A DNA stretch of 32,143 nucleotides from an uncultured Bacilli bacterium (GTDB lineage: Bacteria > Bacillota_I > Bacilli_A > RF39 > UBA660): contig CALVUM010000020.1 in the NCBI GenBank assembly GCA_944363605.1, positions 1 to 32,143 on the forward strand, written 5' to 3'. The notes under the pieces were generated by a model. That model ran no database searches and was not told the origin of the DNA. It worked only from the letters and a program-made list of their open reading frames with translations. Below are positions 1-8,170 of the stretch, piece by piece. Numbering within the stretch: the first letter of the stretch is position 1; the number at the start of each line of letters is the position of its first letter. Both the position numbers and the translations under genes were made by a program.

Positions 1-93
1 TGCGATTATATATTCAGATTTAGTCTTTATATTATTAAATAAGCTTTATATAAGCAATAGAAAATCTCTATAAAATAAGGGTTTATCTACTTC

Positions 94-2724
94 TTATAAT
101 TGCCCACCATTCTTGATAGCAGCTTGAGCCGCTGCAAGTCTTGCAATAGGAACTCTAAATGGGGAACATGAAACATAATCAAGTCCTACCCTATAGCAAA
201 ACTCAATACTTGAAGGATCTCCTCCATGTTCTCCACATACACCCAAAGAAATATTTGGATTAACACTTCTTCCTTTTTTCGCAGCCATTTCTACTAACTG
301 GCCAACTCCTTCTTGATCAAGTCTTGCAAATGGATCTTGTTCAAAAATTTGTTTAGTATAGTAATCATTTAAAAATTTTCCTGCATCATCTCTTGAAAAT
401 CCATAAGTCATTTGAGTTAAATCGTTTGTCCCGAAAGAGAAGAAATCTGCTTCTTTGGCAATTTTATCTGCAATTAAGGCTGCTCTTGGAACTTCAATCA
501 TTGTTCCAACCTCATAAGATAAAGCCATTCCAGATTCTTTAATGAGTTCATCCGCAGTACTTGTAACAATATTTTTTACAAAAGCAAATTCCTTCGTGCT
601 ACCAACTAACGGAATCATAATTTCCGGAGTAATTTCTAATCCTTCTTTTTTTACTTCAATCACGGCTTCAATAACCGCGCGAGTTTGCATTTTAGCAATT
701 TCTGGATAAGTAATCGCAAGTCTACAGCCTCTATGTCCCATCATCGGATTAAATTCTTTTAATGAAGCAATTCGTTCCTCTAAGGCTTCTTCACTTTTAG
801 AAAGGGCTTCCGCAAGTTCTTTGATTTCTTCTTTTTTATGTGGTAAAAATTCATGTAAAGGAGGATCCAAGAATCGTATAACTACCGGATTTGGAGCCAT
901 AGCTCTATATAGTTCAATAAAATCATTTCTTTGATAAGGTAAAATTGCTTCTAAAGCTTTAACTCTGTCTTCTTCTGTATCCGCCATGATCATTTTTCGA
1001 AAGTTGAAAATTCTTTCTTTATCAAAAAACATATGCTCAGTTCGACAAAGTCCAATTCCTTCAGCCCCAAATTTTTTAGCTTGTAAGGCATCTCGTGGAT
1101 TATCTGCGTTTGCCCGTACTTTAAGAGTTCTTGCCTCATCTGCCCAAGCCATAAACGTTTCAAAGTCGCCACTAATGCTTGCTTCTTCCTTCTCTAGTTT
1201 TCCTTCATATACCTTTCCAGTCGAACCATCAAGGCTAATCTCATCTTTTTCATGAAAAATTTGACCTTCTTTTGTCTTTAACCATTTCTCTTCTTCATTG
1301 ATCGTTAATTCGCCACATCCAGAGACACAACAAGTTCCCATACCACGGGCCACAACTGCCGCATGAGAAGTCATCCCGCCACGAAGAGTTAAAATGCCTT
1401 CTGAATGGTTCATTCCTTCAATATCCTCTGGACTTGTTTCTAGACGAACCAATATAACTTTCTCTCCTCTTTGATTTGCTTCTGTTGCTTCTTTTGCAGT
1501 AAAGTAAATCGCACCTGCCGCAGCACCAGGACTTGCTGCAAGACCAGTAGCAATTACTTTTCCGTTTTTTAAACTAGCTTCATTAAACATTGGATGAAGT
1601 AAACTATCTAATTGTTTCGGATCAACACGAAGTAAAGCTTCTTCTTTTGTAACTTTTCCTTCACTAACTAAATCAACAGCTATTTTAATTGCAGCTGAAG
1701 CTGTTCTTTTACCATTTCTTGTTTGTAACATAAAAAGCTTGCCATTTTCAATCGTAAATTCCATATCTTGCATGTCCTTATAATGATTTTCAAGTTTATT
1801 TGCTAAAGTTTCAAATTCTTTATAAACATCTGGCATATCCGTTTCTAATTTAGAAATTGGGCTTGGTGTCCGAATTCCTGCAACTACATCCTCACCCTGG
1901 GCATTCATTAAGTATTCTCCATAAAGTTTTTTCTCACCAGTCGCAGGATTTCTTGTAAACGCTACTCCAGTACCAGAGTTTTCTCCTAAATTTCCATAAA
2001 CCATTTCTTGAACATTCACGGCAGTTCCCCAAGAAGATGGAATATCATTCATTCTTCGATAGTAAATAGCTCGTTCATTATTCCAACTTCGAAAAACGGC
2101 ACGAACCGCTTCCAAAAGTTGTTCCTGAGGGTTTATCGGAAATTCTTCCTGAGCAATCTCAAAATAAATCTTTTTAAAATCCTTAGTAATTGTTTTCATA
2201 TCGGAAGCATCCAAATCGGTATCAAAATGAACGCCTTTTTTTTCTTTATACTCATCTAGATATCTTTCAAAAGAACTTTTTGGATATCCTTTAACTACAT
2301 CCGCATACATTTGAATAAATCGTCGGTACGAATCATAAACAAATCTTTCGTTATTGGTTTCCTTAGCAAAACTCTCAGCAACCTCATCATTTAGTCCTAA
2401 ATTTAAGACTGTGTCCATCATCCCCGGCATACTTGCTCTCGCGCCACTTCGTACGCTTACTAAAAGTGGATTTTTAGGATCTCCAAACATTTTACCTGTA
2501 ATACTCTCAAGATTTTTTAATGAAGCTATGATTTCACGCTCAATATTTTCCCCCAATTTTTCGCGATTTTCATAATAACTCGTACAAGCCTCAGTTGTAA
2601 CCGTAAAACCTCGCGGAACAGGAAGACCAATCCTAGTCATTTCAGCTAAATTAGCTCCTTTTCCTCCCAGTAATTCTTTCATATTTTTGTTTCCTTCCGA
2701 AAACATATAAACATATTTTGGCAT
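94..2724 (-). CDS. ppdK: Pyruvate, phosphate dikinase
   Basis: A cytosolic enzyme that interconverts pyruvate, ATP and phosphate with PEP, AMP and pyrophosphate. At about 876 residues it has the usual full length. The N-terminal nucleotide-binding part carries GGKGANLAEM near residue 20. The central swivelling domain has the phospho-histidine motif GGMTSHAAVVARGMG (His about 454). The C-terminal PEP/pyruvate barrel has GVCGEHGGDP with the catalytic Cys about 830. The ATG at 2724 is chosen because AAGGAG lies 8 bases upstream; a TTG one codon earlier sits too close to it. The gene stands alone; a -10 box lies about 33 bases upstream. The companion regulatory kinase/phosphatase seen beside ppdK in some bacteria is not in the window. 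Function is firm from the family; flux direction (glycolytic or gluconeogenic) cannot be told. Confidence 0.97.
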   Translation of the reverse strand: MPKYVYMFSEGNKNMKELLGGKGANLAEMTRIGLPVPRGFTVTTEACTSYYENREKLGENIEREIIASLKNLESITGKMFGDPKNPLLVSVRSGARASMPGMMDTVLNLGLNDEVAESFAKETNNERFVYDSYRRFIQMYADVVKGYPKSSFERYLDEYKEKKGVHFDTDLDASDMKTITKDFKKIYFEIAQEEFPINPQEQLLEAVRAVFRSWNNERAIYYRRMNDIPSSWGTAVNVQEMVYGNLGENSGTGVAFTRNPATGEKKLYGEYLMNAQGEDVVAGIRTPSPISKLETDMPDVYKEFETLANKLENHYKDMQDMEFTIENGKLFMLQTRNGKRTASAAIKIAVDLVSEGKVTKEEALLRVDPKQLDSLLHPMFNEASLKNGKVIATGLAASPGAAAGAIYFTAKEATEANQRGEKVILVRLETSPEDIEGMNHSEGILTLRGGMTSHAAVVARGMGTCCVSGCGELTINEEEKWLKTKEGQIFHEKDEISLDGSTGKVYEGKLEKEEASISGDFETFMAWADEARTLKVRANADNPRDALQAKKFGAEGIGLCRTEHMFFDKERIFNFRKMIMADTEEDRVKALEAILPYQRNDFIELYRAMAPNPVVIRFLDPPLHEFLPHKKEEIKELAEALSKSEEALEERIASLKEFNPMMGHRGCRLAITYPEIAKMQTRAVIEAVIEVKKEGLEITPEIMIPLVGSTKEFAFVKNIVTSTADELIKESGMALSYEVGTMIEVPRAALIADKIAKEADFFSFGTNDLTQMTYGFSRDDAGKFLNDYYTKQIFEQDPFARLDQEGVGQLVEMAAKKGRSVNPNISLGVCGEHGGDPSSIEFCYRVGLDYVSCSPFRVPIARLAAAQAAIKNGGQL

Positions 2725-2756
2725 CAATTCATCTCCTTATCTCATGCTCTAAAACA

Positions 2757-2762
2757 ATTATA
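2757..2762 (-). promoter_or_regulatory. Putative -10 box for ppdK
   Basis: A perfect TATAAT on the minus strand, about 33 bases before the ppdK ATG. No good -35 hexamer is visible at 16 to 18 bases, so the assignment rests on the -10 box and position only. Confidence 0.4.
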
Positions 2763-2815
2763 TCGAGAACTTCCAAAAAAAGATAGGATTTCGACGCTTA
2801 TTTACATTTTCTAAC

Positions 2816-3694
2816 TTACCTTCTTCGCATTTTGTGTAAATATTCTTGTCTTAAATATTCGTTTGACAAATGAGTATATATTTGAGTCGTATTTAATTTT
2901 TCATGTCCTAAAAGTTCTTGGACCGTTCTTATATCCGCTCCATTTAAAAGCAAATGAGTCGCAAAAGTATGTCGTAAAGTATGCGGAGAAATATGGTGTT
3001 GCAATGCAACTTTTTTCACACGAGCAGAAACCATTTGTTCAGCAGAAGAACGACTCATTTTTCGGCCTAAAGTATTTAAAAATAAATAATCACTTTCTTT
3101 CTCTTTCACAAAAATATTCCGAACAGCTAAATAATCCTTCAAAGCTTCCTTAGCATAATCTCCAAATAAGACAATTCGCTCTTTACTTCCCTTACCTAAA
3201 GTTCGAATAGTTTTTTCTTTCATATCAATATCATTTAACTTTATATTTACAAGTTCACTAACTCTCATACCCGTCGCATATAGAAGTTCAAACATACACC
3301 GACATAAAAAATCTCTAGGAGTCGTTTCATTTTGAAAATTAAGCAATGTCATAATTTCTTCATAATTTAAAGTATCTGGCAATTTTCTTTTTGTTTTAGG
3401 ATTATGAACGGTTTTAAAAATATTTGTAACAATACATCCTTCTTCTTTCAAAAAAGAATAATAGCTCCTAAGAGCTGTAATATGCCTAGCAATTGAAGCA
3501 CTCGTATATTTAAGATTATCCAAATATTCTAAATAATTCCAAATCTCTTCTTTTGTAATTTTAAAAGGATGAATCTTTTTCTCCTCCAAATATTGATAAT
3601 ATTTTTGAAGTTCATTTTGATAACCTAAAATCGTATTCTCACTATAATTTCTTTCATATTTTAAATATTCTAAAAAAGCTTGCACATCCTTCAT
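2816..3694 (-). CDS. Tyrosine recombinase, XerC/XerD type
   Basis: A site-specific recombinase, most likely for chromosome dimer resolution. It has 292 residues, the normal Xer length. An N-terminal SAM-like core-binding domain spans about residues 1 to 85. The catalytic domain has Arg144 (in ATGMRVSEL), Lys168 (in LGKGSKER), the HTLRH box (His238, Arg241), His264 (in LLGHEKL) and the nucleophile Tyr273 (in TTQIYTHLS), so every active-site residue is present. AAGGTG lies a few bases before the ATG. No phage or integron genes adjoin it, which favours a housekeeping Xer over an element integrase. XerC and XerD cannot be separated by eye. It lies divergently from the membrane-protein gene at 3767. 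Confidence 0.93.
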   Translation of the reverse strand: MKDVQAFLEYLKYERNYSENTILGYQNELQKYYQYLEEKKIHPFKITKEEIWNYLEYLDNLKYTSASIARHITALRSYYSFLKEEGCIVTNIFKTVHNPKTKRKLPDTLNYEEIMTLLNFQNETTPRDFLCRCMFELLYATGMRVSELVNIKLNDIDMKEKTIRTLGKGSKERIVLFGDYAKEALKDYLAVRNIFVKEKESDYLFLNTLGRKMSRSSAEQMVSARVKKVALQHHISPHTLRHTFATHLLLNGADIRTVQELLGHEKLNTTQIYTHLSNEYLRQEYLHKMRRR

Positions 3695-3766
3695 TTATGT
3701 CACCTTATTTACAGTATATCACATTATCCTTGCATAAAAAAACGAATTTTCGCTCATAATAAAATT

Positions 3767-4300
3767 ATGAAAACACGTGATTATATAAATGTATTTATTA
3801 TTTTTTCCATTTTGGGTTTTTTAAGTGAATTCATCATTAGTCTTTTTATGCACGAACAAAAACAAACCCTTTTAATAGGACCATGGATGCCAATTTACGG
3901 TTTAGGAATTTTATTCGTTTTAGGAATTGATCATCTACTATCAAAAAAACTTTATGGAAAAGAAAAAATATTCTTTTGCTTTCTACTTAGTTTTTTTCTT
4001 CTTACTTTAGTTGAAGGACTGGGAGGTTTCTTGACAAACTTTCTTTTTCAAAAAAACTTTTGGGATTATACAAAATTACCATTTTCAATAGGAATGCACA
4101 TGAATTTATTTATCTCTCTTATCTGGGGATTTATCTCACTTTTCATCTGCTACTTTATCTTACCAAGAATAAAAATTTTACTTTCTAAAATTCCTACATG
4201 GCTAACTTTTTTATTAAGTATTTTATTTTTTCTAGATAACTTTTATTCTTTTTGGAAAAATTGGACACTTTTTTCTCTGTTTTTTCGCGATTTTCTTTAA
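3767..4300 (+). CDS. Small integral membrane protein, CmpB-type (PF06541-like)
   Basis: A protein of about 177 residues with roughly five hydrophobic segments. GPWMPIYGLG in the first third and a later W-D-Y...P-F-S-I-G stretch followed by a tryptophan-bearing helix match my memory of the family called putative ABC-transporter type IV (CmpB). No transport activity is established for that family as far as I know, and no ATPase gene is adjacent. The ATG at 3767 is chosen because the protein then opens with a short basic head and a membrane helix; upstream in-frame codons overlap the xer start and read as non-protein. There is no clear ribosome binding site, and a CATAAT box ends only 7 bases upstream, so the message could be leaderless. 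Confidence 0.75.
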   Translation: MKTRDYINVFIIFSILGFLSEFIISLFMHEQKQTLLIGPWMPIYGLGILFVLGIDHLLSKKLYGKEKIFFCFLLSFFLLTLVEGLGGFLTNFLFQKNFWDYTKLPFSIGMHMNLFISLIWGFISLFICYFILPRIKILLSKIPTWLTFLLSILFFLDNFYSFWKNWTLFSLFFRDFL

Positions 4301-4311
4301 TAGTTTTTAGG

Positions 4312-4324
4312 TTTTTGATATAAT
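4312..4324 (+). promoter_or_regulatory. Extended -10 promoter for murT/gatD-like operon
   Basis: TTTTTGATATAAT contains TGATATAAT, an extended -10 element with perfect TATAAT. It sits about 22 bases before the MurT-like ATG. The same 13 bases occur before the transglutaminase operon (12578 to 12590, minus). The -35 region is poor, as expected for an extended -10 promoter. Confidence 0.6.
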
Positions 4325-4346
4325 AATAAGCAAGAAGGTGCTTAAA

Positions 4347-5690
4347 ATGTTTAGAGCTTTACAAATACTCACAAATAAATTTCTAACTTTTATTTTAAAA
4401 ATTTTAGGAAAAAACGGAACACAATTTCCTGGTTCGATCAGTTACAATATGAATCAACATGTTTTAGAAAAAATAAAATATCCTAAATATGTTATTGGCG
4501 TGACCGGTTCAAGTGGCAAAGGAACTACAACCAATTTTATATACCACATTTTAAAAGAAGCAGGTTACGATGTGGTTTACAATGCTTCTGGAAGCAACGG
4601 AATTCGTGGAATAACGACACTCATTTTAAATAATTGTACTATTTTTGGTAAATTCAAACATGAAGTGCTTTTATTAGAATTAGATGAAAAACATCTACAT
4701 TTAGCATTTAGCAAAAATAAAATGACCCATTTAGTTGTTACCAATATTACTCGCGACCAACCCGCCAGAAATGGTTCTCCAGATTTAATTTACAATGCTA
4801 TATTTGATAGTTTAGATGAGCAAACCACCCTTATTTTAAATGCCGATGACCCAGGACTTATGAAAGCTACTCTTTCTTTTCCCGGAAAAATAAAAACTTA
4901 TGGAATTAATAAAACAAAAGACTCCATTCCAAAAGCTATCAGTTTTAGTATTGACGAAGCTTATTGCCCGAACTGCCATAAAAAGCTTATTTATTCTTAT
5001 TACCATTATGGTCATATTGGTTCCTATTATTGTCCAAACTGCGATTTTAAAAGAGGAAATCCTGACTATGTAGGAACAAAACTTGATTTAAAAAATCAAA
5101 CAATGAATATTAATAATAACGAAATTCATTTAAACAAAGATTTTCTGTTTACCGCTTATGCTTCCCTTGCCGCCTATGCTTTATGTGACACGATAAATGT
5201 TTCCAAAGACAAAATTTTAGACACTTTTAATAAAGAAAAAATTCCAACCAAACGTGGCCACGAAATAAAATTAGGTCAACGAACCATAACTATGTTAGAA
5301 AGTAAAAATGAAAACGCTTTAAGCTACTATCAATCTTTAAAATATATCTTAAATGCTGAAGGTAAAAAAGTTGTTATTTTAGGCTTTGATAATGTATCAA
5401 GAAGATATAAATACAACGATTTATCATGGCTTTGGGATGTAGAATTCGAATTATTAAATGATGAAAGCATTGAAAAAATCATTTTAATTGGTCGGTTTAA
5501 ATGGGATGTAAGAGTTCGTTTAGAATATGCTAAAATTCCTGAAGAAAAGATTTATATGTTAGAAAATTTAAATGAAATCGTACCTGTTTTAAAAACCAAA
5601 ACAAAAGGAAGTATTTACACAATGGTTTGCTTTGATATGACTGAAATACTTCTAAAAAAGTTTAAGGAGGATGCAAATGGAAACCATTAA
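4347..5690 (+). CDS. MurT-like Mur ligase family protein
   Basis: A protein of about 447 residues with MurT architecture: a Mur-ligase central domain, an inserted Cys4 zinc ribbon (CPNC at about 207 and again at 229) and a C-terminal DUF1727-like region with NDLSWLWDVEFE near 357. Canonical MurT works with GatD to amidate the D-Glu of lipid II. The P-loop reads GSSGKGTT (about 54 to 61), where the residue after Lys is Gly, as in FolC (GKG), not Thr/Ser as in most Mur ligases. The conserved RDQLDR-type motif is altered to RDQPARNGS. The ATG at 4347 is chosen because AGAAGG lies 8 bases upstream; the earlier in-frame GTG overlaps that site. It overlaps the next gene by 14 bases. Family membership is firm; activity as lipid II amidase is doubtful given the partner. 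Confidence 0.85.
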   Translation: MFRALQILTNKFLTFILKILGKNGTQFPGSISYNMNQHVLEKIKYPKYVIGVTGSSGKGTTTNFIYHILKEAGYDVVYNASGSNGIRGITTLILNNCTIFGKFKHEVLLLELDEKHLHLAFSKNKMTHLVVTNITRDQPARNGSPDLIYNAIFDSLDEQTTLILNADDPGLMKATLSFPGKIKTYGINKTKDSIPKAISFSIDEAYCPNCHKKLIYSYYHYGHIGSYYCPNCDFKRGNPDYVGTKLDLKNQTMNINNNEIHLNKDFLFTAYASLAAYALCDTINVSKDKILDTFNKEKIPTKRGHEIKLGQRTITMLESKNENALSYYQSLKYILNAEGKKVVILGFDNVSRRYKYNDLSWLWDVEFELLNDESIEKIILIGRFKWDVRVRLEYAKIPEEKIYMLENLNEIVPVLKTKTKGSIYTMVCFDMTEILLKKFKEDANGNH

Positions 5691-6408
5691 AATAGCCCAT
5701 TTATATTACGATTTAATGAATCTCTATGGCGAACATGGCAATATCCTTGCTCTTACAAAACATCTAGAAGCTCACAAAATAAAACCAATCGTTCACTATT
5801 TATCATTAGATGATGAAATAGATTTTTCTAAATATGACATCTTCTACATCGGTAGTGGTAATACTCCCAATTTTCATCTAGTAAGAAAAGATATTTTAAA
5901 AAGAAAAGAAAAAATTAAAAAAGCTTTAAAAGAAAAAAAATTCTTTCTAATTACCGGAAATGCTATTGATTTATTTGGACGAAGTTATAATACTTTAGAA
6001 GAAGAAGAGTTAGAAACTTTAAATATTTTTCAATATGAAACTTTTGAAACAGATTTTCGAATTGTTGGAGAACAAGTAGTAAAATTTTCTAAATTAGAAG
6101 AAGAAATTATTGGATTTCAAAATCGAAGTACTGTCCTTCGTTATGTCAAAGAAAAACACTTATTTGATGTAAAAAATGGAACAGGCTACGTTCCTAAAGC
6201 TGTCGTTGAGGGAATAAAAAAAGAAAATTTTTATGGAACTTATCTTTTAGGCCCAATTTTAATTCGCAACCCGTACTTCACTGAATATTTAGTTGAACAA
6301 ATTGTCAAACAAAAAAATCTTGCTTTTGAACCTTTCTTTGATAAATTTGAAATCAAAGCTTATGAAGAATATCGAAAAAATATGTTAAATGAAAAAAATG
6401 GAAACTAA
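5677..6408 (+). CDS. GatD-like protein lacking the glutaminase Cys and His
   Basis: A protein of 243 residues, the usual GatD length, related to the CobB/CobQ-like class I glutamine amidotransferases. Family marks include LYYDLMNLYGEHGNI at the N-terminus, GFQNRST near 146 and YGTYLLGPILIRNP near 186. In active GatD the nucleophile lies in a C-G-G-[YF]-Q motif; here that position is ITGNAIDLFG with Gly at about 94. The catalytic His of the usual YLHGP motif is Leu (YLLGP, about 191). The protein contains no cysteine at all. It therefore cannot act as a Cys-dependent glutaminase, and a structural or regulatory role with the MurT-like protein is inferred. AAGGAGG lies 6 bases before the ATG at 5677. 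The reading frame is intact and not decayed. Confidence 0.85.
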   Translation: METIKIAHLYYDLMNLYGEHGNILALTKHLEAHKIKPIVHYLSLDDEIDFSKYDIFYIGSGNTPNFHLVRKDILKRKEKIKKALKEKKFFLITGNAIDLFGRSYNTLEEEELETLNIFQYETFETDFRIVGEQVVKFSKLEEEIIGFQNRSTVLRYVKEKHLFDVKNGTGYVPKAVVEGIKKENFYGTYLLGPILIRNPYFTEYLVEQIVKQKNLAFEPFFDKFEIKAYEEYRKNMLNEKNGN

Positions 6409-6419
6409 CTTCCATTTTT
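6394..6419. terminator. Bidirectional hairpin across two convergent stop codons
   Basis: A perfect 10-base-pair stem (AAAAATGGAA and TTCCATTTTT) with a 6-base loop that contains the TAA of the GatD-like gene and the TAG of queH. An A-run on the left and a T-run on the right give it terminator form in both directions. The stem is AT-rich, so its strength is uncertain. Confidence 0.6.
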
Positions 6420-7049
6420 AATTTGCTTAGAAACTTCTCTTTCTTCTTTTGAAAAACTACATCCACAATAATCTTGTCGATATAAACGATATTGTTTAGA
6501 CATTTCAATACTTTTCTTATATCCATCATGCTTTTTAAAATCACTATATAAAAAAGATACTTGATACTTTAAAGCTAAATCCTCTCCTACTTCATTAATT
6601 TTCTGAGCATTTTTATAAGGACTAACGGTTAAACTTGTCCCAAAATAGGTAAAACCATTTTCCAAAGCTTTTTGAGCAGTTTTTTCTAAGCGTAATCGGT
6701 AACACACAAAACACCTAGAACCACCTTCTCTTTCTTTCTCTAATCCTTTACTTGCCCGAAGAAAAGCTTCATGTTCATAATCACAATCCAAAAAAGAAAT
6801 AGGATACTTTGTCTGAAATTCTTTTAAAAATCTTTTTTGCTCTTCTTTTCTTTTTACATATTCTTCATATGGTTCTATATTCGGATTATAATAAAAAACC
6901 GTAATTTGAAAATAATCAGCTAATCTAAGCAAAACGGCAGAAGAACAAGGGGCACAACAAGTATGCAAAAGCAAAGTAGGTACTTCTTCCTTTTTTTGAA
7001 CTTTTTCGATAATTTCCATCATTTTTTGATCAAAATTTATTTTTTCCAT
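6405..7049 (-). CDS. queH: Epoxyqueuosine reductase QueH
   Basis: The iron-sulfur enzyme (DUF208 family) that reduces epoxyqueuosine to queuosine in tRNA, a non-homologous replacement for QueG. About 214 residues. The cysteine motifs are all present: HTCCAPC (Cys 31, 32, 35), RCFVCY (113, 116) and YCGC (195, 197). YYNPNIEPYEEYVKRK is the usual family block after the first motif. Start choice: ATG at 7049 gives MEKINFDQ, like family N-termini; an ATG at 7055 and a GTG further up are possible, and none has a good ribosome binding site. It converges on the GatD-like gene with a 4-base overlap of the stop codons. No other queuosine genes are in the window. Confidence 0.93.
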   Translation of the reverse strand: MEKINFDQKMMEIIEKVQKKEEVPTLLLHTCCAPCSSAVLLRLADYFQITVFYYNPNIEPYEEYVKRKEEQKRFLKEFQTKYPISFLDCDYEHEAFLRASKGLEKEREGGSRCFVCYRLRLEKTAQKALENGFTYFGTSLTVSPYKNAQKINEVGEDLALKYQVSFLYSDFKKHDGYKKSIEMSKQYRLYRQDYCGCSFSKEEREVSKQIKNGS

Positions 7050-7145
7050 AGACATCACTAAAAGTAAGTTTATCACAAAAAAGATGATTTTAAAATAAAC
7101 AATTCAATTACTTAAAATCAAACTGTATTTTCACATTAAAAAAAA

Positions 7146-7988
7146 TCAAGATAGTTCTTTGATTTCTTTTTCGGTTAAACCGGTTGCTTCAGAGATCTCT
7201 TTAATTGATAATTTGCCTAATAAATTTTTAGCAATTTCAATTTTTTCTTGTTTGCTTCCTCGTTCTACGCCTTGTTCTAATCCACGTTCCACTCCTAACT
7301 CATAGGCGCTTTCTTTTTCCTGTTTGTGTTTCTCTTCTAAATCATAGTATAAGACAAACTCTTCATCACTTGTTAGTTCTTCTACTTTTTTTACCATACC
7401 TTGAAATTCTCCCTTTCTCTTATATTTTCCTTTTAGTTCTTCAATACTCTCATATCTTTTGAAAAAATCAAGAAATGTTTCTATTTCTTTAGGTATATTA
7501 TAAGAAGTATTTGGGATATTTTCAAGAAGGATATGAATCGATGAGTAAAGTTCTGTTTCAATGTGGCCTTTTTTATCTTGCAGTAGAAACTTTAGAATAG
7601 GTTCATCTGTTTTAAAACGATTAAATGCATCAAAATTAATTAAGATAACTTTTTTTCTTCTTTCACCTGCTTTCGTACTTACAGTTGATAGAGCAAAAGC
7701 ATAACTGGCATTTTTATCAAAAATGTCTTTAGTATCATACTGGTTAATTTCTAATATCAACTGGCAATTGTCTACTTTAATTAAGACATCTGAAATTTTG
7801 CCTTTTTCTTTGAGATTTTTTTTAGGGATTTCGCCACCCATGAATGTAGCCATTTCTAATTTTTCCATTTCAATGTTTGTTAAGAAATGTAAAAATTTAT
7901 TGACCAAAGGTCTTGCTTCTTCACTTCGTATAATGCTTTTAAACATGGCATCATTTAACATATTAATTTCTTGTATTTTTAAGTCCAA
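7146..7988 (-). CDS. Rpn/PD-(D/E)XK nuclease family transposase-like protein
   Basis: About 280 residues of the PDDEXK_2/Rpn family (recombination-promoting nucleases, often annotated as transposase). The N-terminal half has the nuclease core: D in KISDVLIKV near 67, E in LILEINQ about 15 residues later, and a KNASY segment like the family's (R/K)N-x-x-Y. The C-terminal third has YYDLEEKHKQEKESAYELG, charged ERGLEQGVERG repeats and a terminal helix-turn-helix-like stretch IKEISEATGLTEKEI. A TTG at 7988 is preferred because GAGGTG lies 6 bases upstream; a GTG at 7997 is the alternative but forms part of that site. No terminal inverted repeats or target duplication were found. A paralogue lies at the right end of the window. 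Its role in this genome is unknown. Confidence 0.85.
   Translation of the reverse strand: MDLKIQEINMLNDAMFKSIIRSEEARPLVNKFLHFLTNIEMEKLEMATFMGGEIPKKNLKEKGKISDVLIKVDNCQLILEINQYDTKDIFDKNASYAFALSTVSTKAGERRKKVILINFDAFNRFKTDEPILKFLLQDKKGHIETELYSSIHILLENIPNTSYNIPKEIETFLDFFKRYESIEELKGKYKRKGEFQGMVKKVEELTSDEEFVLYYDLEEKHKQEKESAYELGVERGLEQGVERGSKQEKIEIAKNLLGKLSIKEISEATGLTEKEIKELS
7323..7352 (-). repeat. 30-base direct repeat shared with the second Rpn gene
   Basis: These 30 bases are identical to 32058 to 32087 in the same orientation. They encode part of the YYDLEEKHK block in both Rpn-type genes, so they reflect paralogy and not an independent repeat family. Confidence 0.85.
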
Positions 7989-8131
7989 ATTTTTCACCTC
8001 ACTTTCTAAGTCAAGTTATATCAAAAGAAAAATGAGAGATCAAATTGCAGATTTACTGATTTTTACAGGAAAAAAAGGACCAAATCCCAGAATTCGTTAA
8101 GCAAATTTCTTTATTTGGTTCTTTAGAAATT

Positions 8132-8150
8132 ACCAATTTTTAAAATTGGT
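8132..8150 (-). terminator. Possible terminator after the envelope operon
   Basis: ACCAATTTT and AAAATTGGT form a near-perfect palindrome about 20 bases past the lipoprotein stop codon. On the minus strand it is followed only by AATTTCT, a weak T-tract, so termination is plausible but not strong. Confidence 0.35.
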
Positions 8151-8170
8151 ATAAATTACTTTTTTAATAA

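Noticed and set aside
986..1255. Plus-strand open frame of about 89 codons within ppdK
   Set aside because: Antisense shadow of a well-conserved gene; no ribosome binding site and no protein-like composition. Similar antisense frames within xer, the ABC genes, mraY and recD2 were dropped for the same reason.
4312..6408. Calling the pair murT and gatD outright as the lipid II amidase
   Set aside because: The architecture fits, but the GatD-like protein lacks Cys and His, so the standard glutamine-dependent reaction is not supported; symbols left blank.
7723..8100. Plus-strand open frame of 125 codons across the Rpn gene start
   Set aside because: Mostly antisense to the Rpn gene, with no start signals; the extra length comes from an AT-rich gap.
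8082..8120. Inverted repeat ACCAAAT / ATTTGGT in the gap before the Rpn gene
   Set aside because: Considered as an element end or operator, but the arms are short, the spacing is wide and no partner end was found at the other side of the Rpn gene.
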